Shown here in pieces: positions 9,221 to 17,487 of a stretch of DNA of 64,000 nt. Position numbers and translations under genes: made by a program. Source of the stretch: SHLQ01 sp964610745 (GTDB taxonomy: Bacteria; Actinomycetota; Acidimicrobiia; Acidimicrobiales; SHLQ01); the NCBI GenBank assembly GCA_964610745.1, contig CAZSYL010000011.1:1-64000 (forward strand), read 5' to 3'. Numbering within the stretch: position 1 is the stretch's first letter; each line of letters starts with the position of its first letter. Below the pieces are notes generated by a model that saw only the letters and a program-made list of their open reading frames with translations, was not told the origin of the DNA and searched no databases.

Positions 9221-9706
9221 ATGACCAACCCTTCAACGCCTCGTACCGCTGTGATCGTCAGCGGTTATTTCAGCCCGCTCCACGTCGGTCATCTCGACAT
9301 GATCGAAGCGGCGGCCGAACTGGGTGAAGAAGTCATCGTTATCGTGAACAACAACGCCCAACAAATGATGAAGAAGGGCAAGGTTGTGATCGACGAGGCA
9401 CAGCGCTTGCGTATCGTCCAGGCACTCCGCGCGGTCGATCATGCAATCATCGCTGTCGATTCGGATCGAACCGTCTCAGCTTCACTCGCTCAACTGGCCG
9501 AGAGTTTTGGCGACCGGTCGCTGATCTTTGCCAATGGCGGTGACCGCATCCCGGAATTCGTACCCGAGTCAAGCGTCTGCGAAGACCACGGAATCGAATT
9601 GGTCTTCGGCGTCGGTGGCACCGACAAGGCCGACTCTTCGAGCCGCATCAACGTCGAGCTTGGACTAGAAGACGAGCTGAGCGCTCCGCCGAGCGAAACC
9701 ACCTAG
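9221..9706 (+). CDS. HxGH-type nucleotidyltransferase (cytidylyl/adenylyltransferase family)
   Basis: A 161-residue protein of the cytidylyltransferase-like superfamily. It carries the nucleotide-binding H21-V-G-H24 motif after a beta strand (VIVSGYFSPL) and a C-terminal DSSSRIN segment in the position of the family's SSS/TxxI signature. Members activate phospho-sugars, phosphoglycerol or similar phosphate esters with CTP or ATP. It starts 11 bases after cofE and ends the plus-strand block; neighbours suggest either a link to cofactor F420 or to the surface sugars, and sequence alone does not decide. It is not the CofC/FbiD guanylyltransferase, which has a different fold. Confidence 0.8.
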   Translation: MTNPSTPRTAVIVSGYFSPLHVGHLDMIEAAAELGEEVIVIVNNNAQQMMKKGKVVIDEAQRLRIVQALRAVDHAIIAVDSDRTVSASLAQLAESFGDRSLIFANGGDRIPEFVPESSVCEDHGIELVFGVGGTDKADSSSRINVELGLEDELSAPPSETT

Positions 9707-9782
9707 GCAGGTTCGCCCCGTTCTTTCACTCGACTTTCTCTACGGTCTGTTCAGGTCGTGTGAAACGGACCGGACTTCAGGG

Positions 9783-10646
9783 TCAGCCGTCGTCGTTGTG
9801 TGAGTCGTCCTCAGCGTTTTCCTCAGCATCTGCGAGGATGTCCTGGAACGTGACTGGTTCACCCGTCTCTGGGTCGAGAACGACCTCTTCGTTCTCGTCG
9901 ATGAGGAATCCGTCGTCGTTGAATCCAACCGCACCTTCGGTGCCGTCGATTCCAAAGGTGTCAAAGATGTTTGGCGAGGCATCGCTTGCAACCTGGGTTG
10001 CGTCAGCGGGTGGTCGGGGGATGTCGAAGCCGACCGGCGCAAGGGCGATGACGATGCCGGCCTGATCGGCGGTCAGGCGAACCTCGGAGAGTTCCTCGGT
10101 GAATACTTCGTCTGCTGAATCGGTACCTGGAGCGAAGCGGGCAACCTGCAACACAGCGTCTTCGCCGTTGCACTGAACTCCTTCGGCCAACGCTGGGCGA
10201 TCGGTAAAGGTAAGCGCATCATCGCCATCGAGCTGCGCTGTGGTTGCGCTCAGGAAGACGTCGAGGGTCGCGTTGTTGCCCGTCGCAGTCGAACTAAAGG
10301 GGTGCAGGTGGATGACACCCCGTCCGTGAGTATGGATACCAGCGTGGGTGAGCTGTGGGTCGACCAACGGCGCCTGGAACCCGTCGATCGTGCAGTCGTA
10401 GATTCCGTAGGGAAGGTGCCAGTGGTCGTTAAACGACGGCGACAGCGCCTCAACGTCTCGTGCTTGCCACGAAAAGGCGACAAGTGCCGTTCCGAGGACG
10501 ATGATGCCGAGCATCATCATTTGGAAGCCGATCGGACGCTTATCGCGACCGACGTTTGACGATGGTGTAGCTCCGGCCTTGGCCGCTTTGGCGACCTTCT
10601 TCGAGGAGTCGGAACCGGAGTCTTTAGGAGAATCTGAACGTGCCAC
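9783..10646 (-). CDS. Membrane-anchored histidine-rich protein of unknown function
   Basis: A 287-residue protein. A basic, low-complexity N-terminus precedes one membrane helix (about residues 41-58); the remainder should be extracytoplasmic. Residues 75-117 hold seven histidines (H75, H77, H101, H105, H107, H113, H115) and one cysteine (C85) in the segments DHWHLPYGIYDC and HAGIHTHGRGVIHLHPF, which looks like a metal-binding beta domain. The C-terminal third is very acidic. I do not recognise a named family. It ends the minus-strand glycan block, 61 bases after a GT4 gene, and is convergent with the nucleotidyltransferase. Confidence 0.75.
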   Translation of the reverse strand: MARSDSPKDSGSDSSKKVAKAAKAGATPSSNVGRDKRPIGFQMMMLGIIVLGTALVAFSWQARDVEALSPSFNDHWHLPYGIYDCTIDGFQAPLVDPQLTHAGIHTHGRGVIHLHPFSSTATGNNATLDVFLSATTAQLDGDDALTFTDRPALAEGVQCNGEDAVLQVARFAPGTDSADEVFTEELSEVRLTADQAGIVIALAPVGFDIPRPPADATQVASDASPNIFDTFGIDGTEGAVGFNDDGFLIDENEEVVLDPETGEPVTFQDILADAEENAEDDSHNDDG

Positions 10647-10707
10647 GTAATAACGCTAGCGCGCATCTCGGCTATTGAAAGGGCACTCCAAAGAACCTTC
10701 CCAAATA

Positions 10708-11922
10708 TTAGGAAATCAGCCGTTCGAAGAGCGCTTCATATGATTCGGCAGCCCGACGGGGTGTGGTCCATTCCTCGACCCATTCACGGCCGCGAGCGCC
10801 CATTGCCGCCATCTCATCTTCCGAGCTGAGAATCGCCCGGAGCGAAGCGGCCAGCGGGGCTGAAACATCGGGCGGAATGGCGTGTCCAGCACCGGCATCA
10901 AGAACGACACGTCCGACCTCGGTACCTTCGTCGACGCTCGCAATCACTGGACGCTCCACCGCAAGGATCTTGTAGAGCTTTGACGGCACGCTGGACCACG
11001 CGAGGCCCTGACGAAGTGGAATCACATGCACATCGGCAGCTGCGAGGACCTCGGGTACCCGTTCCACAGGCTGATACGGAATGATCTTAAAGTTGTCGAG
11101 CCCAACGGATCGGCGCCGAACTTCGCCAATCGCCGAGCCGCCTCCGTTGACGACAAACACCAGGTCCTCAATGTCGGTCATTTCGCGCGCAGCATCGGCG
11201 AGTAGCTCGATCGACTGACTGAACCCGACGTTGCCGCAGTACATGACGACACGTTTACCCTCAAGACCAAACTCTTTGCGGTACGAGTTCTCTTTGGGCA
11301 TGGGCTCAAAGGTGGAGATGTCCACAAAGTTGGGGATGATCTCGGTTTCGGAGTCTGACTTCCCCTCGACGTTGCGCTGCATTTCCTCGCTGAGCACGGT
11401 GACCACGTCGGCCTGGTCGTACACGAACTTCTCGAGCTTCTTGGCCACCGAGATGACCCTCGGGCTTGTGATGGTGCCGGTTTCGATTGCGACGTCGGGG
11501 AAAACGTCCTGAATGTTAAAGACGAACGGCACACCGCGGCGTTTCGCTGCAAGCCATCCTGCAACTCCGAGAGAAAGTGGCGGGGACATGGCAAAGACCA
11601 CATCGGGCGAGAATCGATCCGTAACAGCGGCGCCCAGACCAATCGCGGTGAACCCGGCAAATGCCGCAGCGCGAGCTGGAATGTTGGTTTTGTCTGTCGG
11701 AAACGGGTGGACCCGCTTGATCTCTCCCCAAGGACGCTTCTCCGTGCGGGTCAGGCTTCCGCCCCAGCCCTCTTCAACCGCGTGCTGCCGATACCAGGGA
11801 AGCGCGGTCACAACATGGAGTTCGTGCCCCAGATCGCCGAGGTTGTTGACGATTGCGCTCATGAACTCGCCAGTTGGGGCGCTGTCGGGTTCGAAATGGG
11901 GGGCAAGGACCTGAATCTTCAC
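10708..11922 (-). CDS. Family 4 glycosyltransferase (WcaI/WbuB-like)
   Basis: A 404-residue GT-B enzyme. The N-terminal half starts MKIQVLAPHFEPDSAPTG and has the IQDVFPD segment typical of the WcaI/WbuB-like group; the C-terminal half has VVMYCGNVGFSQ and the nucleotide-sugar binding segment with PSKLYKILAVERPVIAS. Such enzymes add a sugar from an NDP-donor to a lipid-linked oligosaccharide at the inner face of the membrane. It belongs to a run of minus-strand glycan genes. Donor and acceptor are not evident. Confidence 0.9.
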   Translation of the reverse strand: MKIQVLAPHFEPDSAPTGEFMSAIVNNLGDLGHELHVVTALPWYRQHAVEEGWGGSLTRTEKRPWGEIKRVHPFPTDKTNIPARAAAFAGFTAIGLGAAVTDRFSPDVVFAMSPPLSLGVAGWLAAKRRGVPFVFNIQDVFPDVAIETGTITSPRVISVAKKLEKFVYDQADVVTVLSEEMQRNVEGKSDSETEIIPNFVDISTFEPMPKENSYRKEFGLEGKRVVMYCGNVGFSQSIELLADAAREMTDIEDLVFVVNGGGSAIGEVRRRSVGLDNFKIIPYQPVERVPEVLAAADVHVIPLRQGLAWSSVPSKLYKILAVERPVIASVDEGTEVGRVVLDAGAGHAIPPDVSAPLAASLRAILSSEDEMAAMGARGREWVEEWTTPRRAAESYEALFERLIS

Positions 11923-11988
11923 GCCCTGCCATCCTAGGGTGCGGTTTGGACCGGGCCGACCACTCCTGGCGATTGGCCATTGGCTGGT

Positions 11989-13068
11989 CTAACCGGGGGG
12001 CAGGAGGTTCCAGCCGGCCGCCATATCTGCTCGAACGAACGCCCGAGCAGCGAGTTGCTCGCGTGTCGAGACGTCTTCGATCGCTTCGATGGCTCGCCGT
12101 ACTTCGTTCGAACCTCCACTGGTTTCGAACGGCGCGATAGCGTCGCCACCGAGGTCGAGCACAGGACCGATTCCCCTGGCGATAACGGGAACGCCCATCG
12201 CCATCGCTTCGAGGATCGTCAACCCCTGGGTCTCGGTCTCTGACGCCGAAATGAGCACGTCCGCGGCACGTAGCTCTTTCATTGCGCGCTCATGGCGGAC
12301 CGACCCCAGTCGAACAACCTCGACGCCGGCCTGCTCAGCTCGCTCGATTGCCTTTGCGAAGCCCAAAGACGCATCATCGTCCTGTTCACGCCCGCAGTGC
12401 ACGACCCGCACTCGATCCGCGGCGCCGTTGGCTACCGCCCAATCGACGACACCATCGAGAGCCACATCAAAGCGTTTGTAGGAATAGAGATCGCCAAGAA
12501 GCACAACGCGTTCGATCGATTCGGACCACGTGGAGTTCGGCTCCGGAGTGGCAGGACGAATCGGGCGCACCTCAATTCGCGTTTCGTCGACGCTCGGCAC
12601 CGCTGCTTTGACGGCATCCCGACTCGCATTCGTTGCGCAGATGAGCACGTCAGCTCCCCGCGCTGACCGCGCGGCCCACCAGGTGCGCACCCGTCGGCCC
12701 AGCTCACCGAGCGACGGGGCATTCGACGCCTGATAGAGGTGCGGATTCTGCACGGCCATGACCCGAGTCTTCGAACGACCAACGAGCGGCAGTCGGTCGG
12801 CGAACCCGATATAGATGTCCGCTTCGGAACGATCGACGAGGTCGCTAGCGATCGCCTCCCATCTCCCCTGCTCACGGACGACACAACCAACAGCCGCATC
12901 CCGAGCAGCAGATGCTCCTCTTGGAATCTGCACTTCCGCAGCGCCAATCTGACCATCGGCGAGTTGTTGAGCAAGTGTGCGGCATGCCTCGACGAGTGCG
13001 ACGGTCGTGCCTGCACCTGTGGAGGTTCCCGCGGCGAGAAGCACTCTTGGACCCTCAACCCCGCCCAC
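11989..13068 (-). CDS. Family 4 glycosyltransferase
   Basis: A 359-residue GT-B glycosyltransferase. The C-terminal donor-binding half is clear: VVLLGDLYSYKRFD, VRLGSVRHERAMKELRAADV, and the E-x7-E type segment SETETQGLTILEAMAMGVP. The N-terminal acceptor half is short and less typical. The start is a GTG only 2 bases after the stop of the preceding GT4 gene, with a GAGGAG sequence inside that gene's 3' end acting as ribosome-binding site. It probably acts in the same surface-glycan pathway as its two GT4 neighbours; specificity is unknown. Confidence 0.88.
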   Translation of the reverse strand: MGGVEGPRVLLAAGTSTGAGTTVALVEACRTLAQQLADGQIGAAEVQIPRGASAARDAAVGCVVREQGRWEAIASDLVDRSEADIYIGFADRLPLVGRSKTRVMAVQNPHLYQASNAPSLGELGRRVRTWWAARSARGADVLICATNASRDAVKAAVPSVDETRIEVRPIRPATPEPNSTWSESIERVVLLGDLYSYKRFDVALDGVVDWAVANGAADRVRVVHCGREQDDDASLGFAKAIERAEQAGVEVVRLGSVRHERAMKELRAADVLISASETETQGLTILEAMAMGVPVIARGIGPVLDLGGDAIAPFETSGGSNEVRRAIEAIEDVSTREQLAARAFVRADMAAGWNLLPPG

Positions 13069-13070
13069 GA

Positions 13071-14159
13071 CTACACCAGCTCCTCGTAGACACTTCGCAT
13101 CTTCGTTGCCGTCTGAGCCCAGCTGAATGATTCGGCGCGCTTTGACGCTGCTCGACCCTGCTCGACCGACCTGTCATCGTCGAGCACGAACGCCGACATC
13201 TCGGTTGCCCAGCCGGAAACATCAGCGGAATGAACCTGCGAACCTGTATCCCCAACGACCTCGCGCAACGCAGAACATTCGCTGTGGATCACCGGAGTTC
13301 CCTGGGCCATAGCTTCCAACGCAGGTAGCCCAAAGCCCTCGGCAAGGCTCGGCATGCACACCGCCGATGCTGCGCTCATCAGGGCCAGCAGGTCCTCACG
13401 GGACTGCCAACCAAGAACGCGGACGCGCTCGCTTGGAGCGGTGTTTAACCGCTCGTTGATCTCTCCCCAGCCGGTTGGCCCCACGAGTGCCAGCACGACG
13501 TCCTCATCGATTTCGTCCATAGCAGCGAGCAGAACATCAAGGTTCTTTCGGGGTTCAACCGTCCCGGCAAACATCACGAACCGTTCGGGCAACCCGAGCC
13601 GTTCGCGAACCACGGCGACTTCTTCGTCGGTGAAGTCCCGTGGCGTGGCACCATGAGGTACGACACGGATCTGTTCGGCGCTTCCGCCATGTTCGACCAG
13701 GCGCTCGGCACTTGCAGCAGATGGTGTGACGATCAGGTCTGCCCGTTCAAGCACCCGGGTCATGCCAGCCTGCATAACCTTCACGCCGCGGGCGGTGAAG
13801 AGATCGGGATGGGAGAACGGAAACACGTCGTGGATCATCGACAGCTGCGGCATCCCACGACGCTGAGGACAGAACGCCATGGTCAGGTGAGCAAGATCGG
13901 CGTCGGGTACGAGACGATCGAGCGCTCCGCGATCAGTGCGGTTCCAGAGGTCATACAGCGCTGGATAAGGCAGACGGAAGCTGACCGACGGCTCGGGCAG
14001 CGACGAATCGGGTTGGCGACCAATCCCGCGCGCTCCGACCGCCACGACATCGACGGGGTCGGGCAGCGCTCGAAGCGCGTCGCGAAGTTCCAGGGCGGCG
14101 ACGGCGGTGCCGCCCGGCACGGTGTGAGAGCACTGTGTCAGCGAAAAAGCGACCTTCAT
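13071..14159 (-). CDS. Family 4 glycosyltransferase
   Basis: A 362-residue GT-B enzyme with all the usual landmarks: N-terminal MKVAFSLTQCSHTVPGGTAVA, an inter-domain SMIHDVFPFSHPD, the donor-domain opening FVMFAGTVEPRKNLD, and SLAEGFGLPALEAMAQGTP, the E-x7-E nucleotide-sugar site. This set is common in mannosyl- and rhamnosyltransferases of surface polysaccharides. It overlaps the upstream gene by 4 bases and is followed after 2 bases by another GT4, so the three are translated together. Confidence 0.92.
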   Translation of the reverse strand: MKVAFSLTQCSHTVPGGTAVAALELRDALRALPDPVDVVAVGARGIGRQPDSSLPEPSVSFRLPYPALYDLWNRTDRGALDRLVPDADLAHLTMAFCPQRRGMPQLSMIHDVFPFSHPDLFTARGVKVMQAGMTRVLERADLIVTPSAASAERLVEHGGSAEQIRVVPHGATPRDFTDEEVAVVRERLGLPERFVMFAGTVEPRKNLDVLLAAMDEIDEDVVLALVGPTGWGEINERLNTAPSERVRVLGWQSREDLLALMSAASAVCMPSLAEGFGLPALEAMAQGTPVIHSECSALREVVGDTGSQVHSADVSGWATEMSAFVLDDDRSVEQGRAASKRAESFSWAQTATKMRSVYEELV

Positions 14160-15145
14160 CGCTGGTCGTCGAGCCGCTCGGCAAGTTGGCCGAGCCGCTG
14201 ACGGTCACCGATTGAGAGGTGACCTTGCGCCCAGCGCACCTGCCGCAATGCCCGGAAGAGCAGAGTGCGACCAGGGTGCTGTTTGGTCCATGGATCAAAC
14301 ACGCCCGGATCGAAATCCAAGCGTTCGGCACGACGACCGAGTTCGGCCCATCGCAGCAGTTTCTCGACGCTTCGCCGACCCACATCGTCGGTATCGAGAT
14401 CAGGATCGATTCCAGCGAACAGGTTTTGACTCTCGTAGAACTCCGGGTAGAAGTTCTCAAACGAGTAGGCCGGGGGGCGGATCCACATAGCAAACTCGTG
14501 CAGTCGAGGTGGCCAACACATGGTCTGGTAGGGCTCGGGGTCCGCAAACCGGTCGGGATGCCGCCACTGGCCAACGTTGAAATACAAGCTCCATTCATCG
14601 ACGACGTTGTCAGTCCTCAACTCGTCGAATAGAGCAAAAGCCTGCTCCCAGATGTCCCGGCGCATCAGTTGAGGCATATGCGCTCCGTAAGCGCGGCGCG
14701 GCGCGCCTAAATAACCCAGCACCTCGCTCGTCACATGCTGCGCCCGGTCATAGTCGGTTGAATCACCCGGCCACGACGGAAGATCGTGAAAGAAATAGCC
14801 AACGTCGCCGTCGTCGTTGGAAAAGAACGACTCTGCGATTGGTTTCATTGGTCGGTAGTCGTCGTCGGACAGAAGGAACGTATCTGCGACCAGGTCGTTG
14901 GCGACCGCCGCCCGTCGAAGGCGGACATTTCGAGACACGTGATCGAGCGAACTCAGCGCACTGGCGCCGAGTCCGGTCAGTCGTTGTTCGTCGATAAGCC
15001 GTATCCGAGCGTCGGTCGGAAAGCTGTCGTGCAGCTCTGGCGGCGCCACGACGACCGCCTCAGAAACCCAGGGCATGAACCACGAGACGTACGCCCACGT
15101 TTGGGCAAACACCTCAGGGCGGTTGCTGAGATAGAAGATCTGCAT
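14156..15145 (-). CDS. Unknown protein in glycan cluster (possible GT-A/Stealth-like transferase)
   Basis: A 329-residue protein of no family I can name. The chosen ATG begins MQIFYLSNRPEVF; an extension upstream is arginine-rich and lies in the intergenic region, so it is rejected. An aspartate-rich segment TFLLSDDDYRPMKPI and a following HDLPSWPGDS region look like the metal-binding site of a GT-A glycosyltransferase or a Stealth-type sugar-phosphate transferase, but the match is weak. Many aromatic residues occur in the C-terminal half (PPAYSFENFYPEFYES). Position inside a glycosyltransferase operon, with a 4-base overlap to the next GT4, supports a role in glycan assembly. Confidence 0.6.
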   Translation of the reverse strand: MQIFYLSNRPEVFAQTWAYVSWFMPWVSEAVVVAPPELHDSFPTDARIRLIDEQRLTGLGASALSSLDHVSRNVRLRRAAVANDLVADTFLLSDDDYRPMKPIAESFFSNDDGDVGYFFHDLPSWPGDSTDYDRAQHVTSEVLGYLGAPRRAYGAHMPQLMRRDIWEQAFALFDELRTDNVVDEWSLYFNVGQWRHPDRFADPEPYQTMCWPPRLHEFAMWIRPPAYSFENFYPEFYESQNLFAGIDPDLDTDDVGRRSVEKLLRWAELGRRAERLDFDPGVFDPWTKQHPGRTLLFRALRQVRWAQGHLSIGDRQRLGQLAERLDDQR

Positions 15146-15228
15146 GCGCCAGCATCGTACCAACGGACGTTGACCCGTTGGTGAACAACGACCGAACGAT
15201 CGGACTGAAGAACGACCTTTAGCCTCGG

Positions 15229-16173
15229 CTAGCCAACGTCGTCGAGAAGCTCGGCAAAGTACGAAATCGTGTGCTCGAGGCCCTCGCGAAGTTGCACCTT
15301 TGGCTCCCACCCAAGCAGTTCGCGGGCCTTGGTGATGTCGGGCTTGCGCTGCATCGGGTCGTCGACGGGCAGGTCGTGGTACGTCACCTTTGAACCCGTA
15401 TCGACCATTTCGGTGACCATCTCGGCGAGCTGACTGACAGTGAACTCGTTGGTGTTGCCAATATTGACCGGCGCGTGGACATCAGAGTCGAGCAGCGCCA
15501 GGAACCCGCGAATCTCATCTTCGACATAGGTGAAGCTTCGAGTCTGAGAGCCGTCACCGTAGATGGTGAGGTCCTGACCCTTGAGTGCCTGAACAATGAA
15601 GTTCGAAACCACCCGGCCATCGTTGGGACGCATGCGCGGCCCGTACGTGTTGAAGATGCGGACGATCCTCGTATCGAGGCCATGGTGCGTGTGGTACGCC
15701 ATGGTCATGGCCTCAGAAAACCGCTTTGCCTCGTCGTAGCAACCGCGTGGGCCGACCGGGTTTACATTGCCCCAGTAGTCCTCGGTCTGCGGATGCTGCA
15801 TGGGGTCGCCGTAGACCTCCGAGGTCGATGCCATGAAGAACTTGGCATCTTTGGCTTTGGCCAACCCGAGTGCATTGTGAGTGCCGAGCGAACCGACCTT
15901 GAGCGTTTGGATCGGCATCTCCAGGTAATCGATTGGCGATGCCGGGGACGCGAAATGCATCACGACATCGACGGTGCCCGGAACCCACATGTAGTTCGAC
16001 ACGTCGGCGTTGGCGAACTCAAAGCCCTCTTTACCGAAGTTGTGTTCGATGTTTCGGGTCTCGCCGGTGACGAGATTATCCATTGCAACGACTTCATCAC
16101 CCCGCGCGAGAAGTGCGTCGCCCAGGTGTGATCCGAGAAACCCTGCCCCGCCGGTTATGACAACACGAGCCAC
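15229..16173 (-). CDS. uxs: UDP-glucuronate decarboxylase (UDP-xylose synthase)
   Basis: Converts UDP-glucuronic acid to UDP-xylose, or to the 4-keto pentose intermediate. The 314-residue extended SDR has GGAGFLGSH at residues 8-16, HFASPASPIDY, the STSEVYGDP motif, the catalytic YDEAKR (Y-x3-K), and the UXS-type segment NTYGPRMRPNDGRVVSNF followed by GDGSQTRSFTYVED. The GTG start overlaps the ugd stop by 1 base, and ugd supplies the substrate, which makes the assignment strong. Alternatives in the same SDR branch are UDP-glucose epimerases, but the RMRPNDGRV motif fits decarboxylases better. Confidence 0.93.
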   Translation of the reverse strand: MARVVITGGAGFLGSHLGDALLARGDEVVAMDNLVTGETRNIEHNFGKEGFEFANADVSNYMWVPGTVDVVMHFASPASPIDYLEMPIQTLKVGSLGTHNALGLAKAKDAKFFMASTSEVYGDPMQHPQTEDYWGNVNPVGPRGCYDEAKRFSEAMTMAYHTHHGLDTRIVRIFNTYGPRMRPNDGRVVSNFIVQALKGQDLTIYGDGSQTRSFTYVEDEIRGFLALLDSDVHAPVNIGNTNEFTVSQLAEMVTEMVDTGSKVTYHDLPVDDPMQRKPDITKARELLGWEPKVQLREGLEHTISYFAELLDDVG

Positions 16174-17471
16174 TATGAGCGACCGATCCCCTGGTAGGTG
16201 AATCCACGGCGACGAACAGCGCCGCGGTCCAACAAGTTGCGAGCGTCGACGATGTGCTTGTTCGCCATCACCTCAGCAATCTTGTCGAGATCGACGAACT
16301 TGAACTCTTCCCATTCGGTCAGGATTGCCAAGACCTCTGCACCTTCAGCAGCAGCGTAAGCATCGTCGACAACTTCAACCTCGGGAATTGGGCAGTCCTT
16401 TCCGACCGGATCGTAGGCACGGACGTTCGCTCCCGCTTCGACCAAACGAGAAACAATCTCTATCGCAGGCGAGTCACGCATGTCGTCGGTGCCGGCCTTG
16501 AAGGTCAGTCCCAACACGCCAATGTTGACGCCCTTGAGCGAATCTCCAGCGGCGAGGTTGATCTTGTCGACCACGCGGTCGAACTGCTGATCGTTCACTT
16601 CGATAACGCCCTTGAGGAACGCAAAGTCGTACCCCGCATCCTCGGCAATACCGATCATTGCCTTGGTGTCCTTCGGGAAGCACGAGCCACCCCAACCAGG
16701 TCCGGGCTTGAGGAAGTGATGACCGATTCGGCTGTCGTAGCCAATACCCATCAGGACGTCCGCGACGTCAGCTCCAGCAGCTTCACAGACAGCGGCAACC
16801 GCGTTTGCGAACGAAATCTTGGTCGCAAGAAACGCGTTCGCCGCATACTTACAGGTCTCGGCCGATGCAGGATCGGTGATGAGGATGGGGGCGCGGACGC
16901 CCAAGTAGAGGGCCGCGACCCGAGATGCTGCGCCACGATCCTCGGCGCCGATCACGACACGGTCCGGGTTCAGGAAGTCACCCACTGCAGATCCTTCACG
17001 GAGGAACTCGGGGTTCGACACAACGTGCACATCTGGACGGCCCATGGCCCGCTCGACCAGGAGCGTCGATCCAACAGGAACGGTCGACTTGTTGACGACG
17101 ATGGCGCCACGATCGAGAAACGGCGCAATCTCACGAGCTGCAGCCTCAACATAGGAGAGGTCAGCACGTCCATCAGCGCCCTGAGGTGTTGGCACGCACA
17201 GGTATATGAATTCGCGACCTTTGACCGCGTTCTCCGCGCCGAGGACGAACTGCAGACGGCCAGCCTTTTGGTTCTCTTGAACGATTGTCTCCAGACCATC
17301 CTCATGGATTGGAATCTCGCCCCGCTTCAACATGTCGACCTTTGCGGGGTCGATGTCGGCACACACCACGTCGTGGCCCAACTGTGCAAAACATGCACCG
17401 GTCGTCAAACCCACGTAGCCGGTTCCAACTACTGCGATCTGTGAAGTCGATCGAATCTCGTTCGTCGCCAT
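16173..17471 (-). CDS. ugd: UDP-glucose 6-dehydrogenase
   Basis: Oxidises UDP-glucose to UDP-glucuronate with two NAD+. The 432-residue protein has the N-terminal NAD site VVGTGYVGLTTGACFAQLGH, the STVPVGST segment, the catalytic cysteine region GPGWGGSCFPKDTKA, and the C-terminal UDP-binding GLTFKAGTDDMRDSPA. Length fits the family. It is followed with a 1-base overlap by the UDP-glucuronate decarboxylase and preceded 16 bases upstream by the LCP gene, so precursor supply and polymer attachment are linked in one operon. Confidence 0.97.
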   Translation of the reverse strand: MATNEIRSTSQIAVVGTGYVGLTTGACFAQLGHDVVCADIDPAKVDMLKRGEIPIHEDGLETIVQENQKAGRLQFVLGAENAVKGREFIYLCVPTPQGADGRADLSYVEAAAREIAPFLDRGAIVVNKSTVPVGSTLLVERAMGRPDVHVVSNPEFLREGSAVGDFLNPDRVVIGAEDRGAASRVAALYLGVRAPILITDPASAETCKYAANAFLATKISFANAVAAVCEAAGADVADVLMGIGYDSRIGHHFLKPGPGWGGSCFPKDTKAMIGIAEDAGYDFAFLKGVIEVNDQQFDRVVDKINLAAGDSLKGVNIGVLGLTFKAGTDDMRDSPAIEIVSRLVEAGANVRAYDPVGKDCPIPEVEVVDDAYAAAEGAEVLAILTEWEEFKFVDLDKIAEVMANKHIVDARNLLDRGAVRRRGFTYQGIGRS

Positions 17472-17487
17472 CTAAACTCTCCTCTGC

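Noticed and set aside
15146..15310. 55-residue N-terminal extension of the unknown glycan-cluster protein
   Set aside because: Arginine-rich, non-conserved looking sequence overlapping the end of uxs; the internal ATG with MQIFYLSNRPE is the natural start of a beta strand.
16254..17444. 396-codon open frame antisense to ugd
   Set aside because: Mirror frame of ugd caused by codon bias; no motif, no ribosome-binding site.
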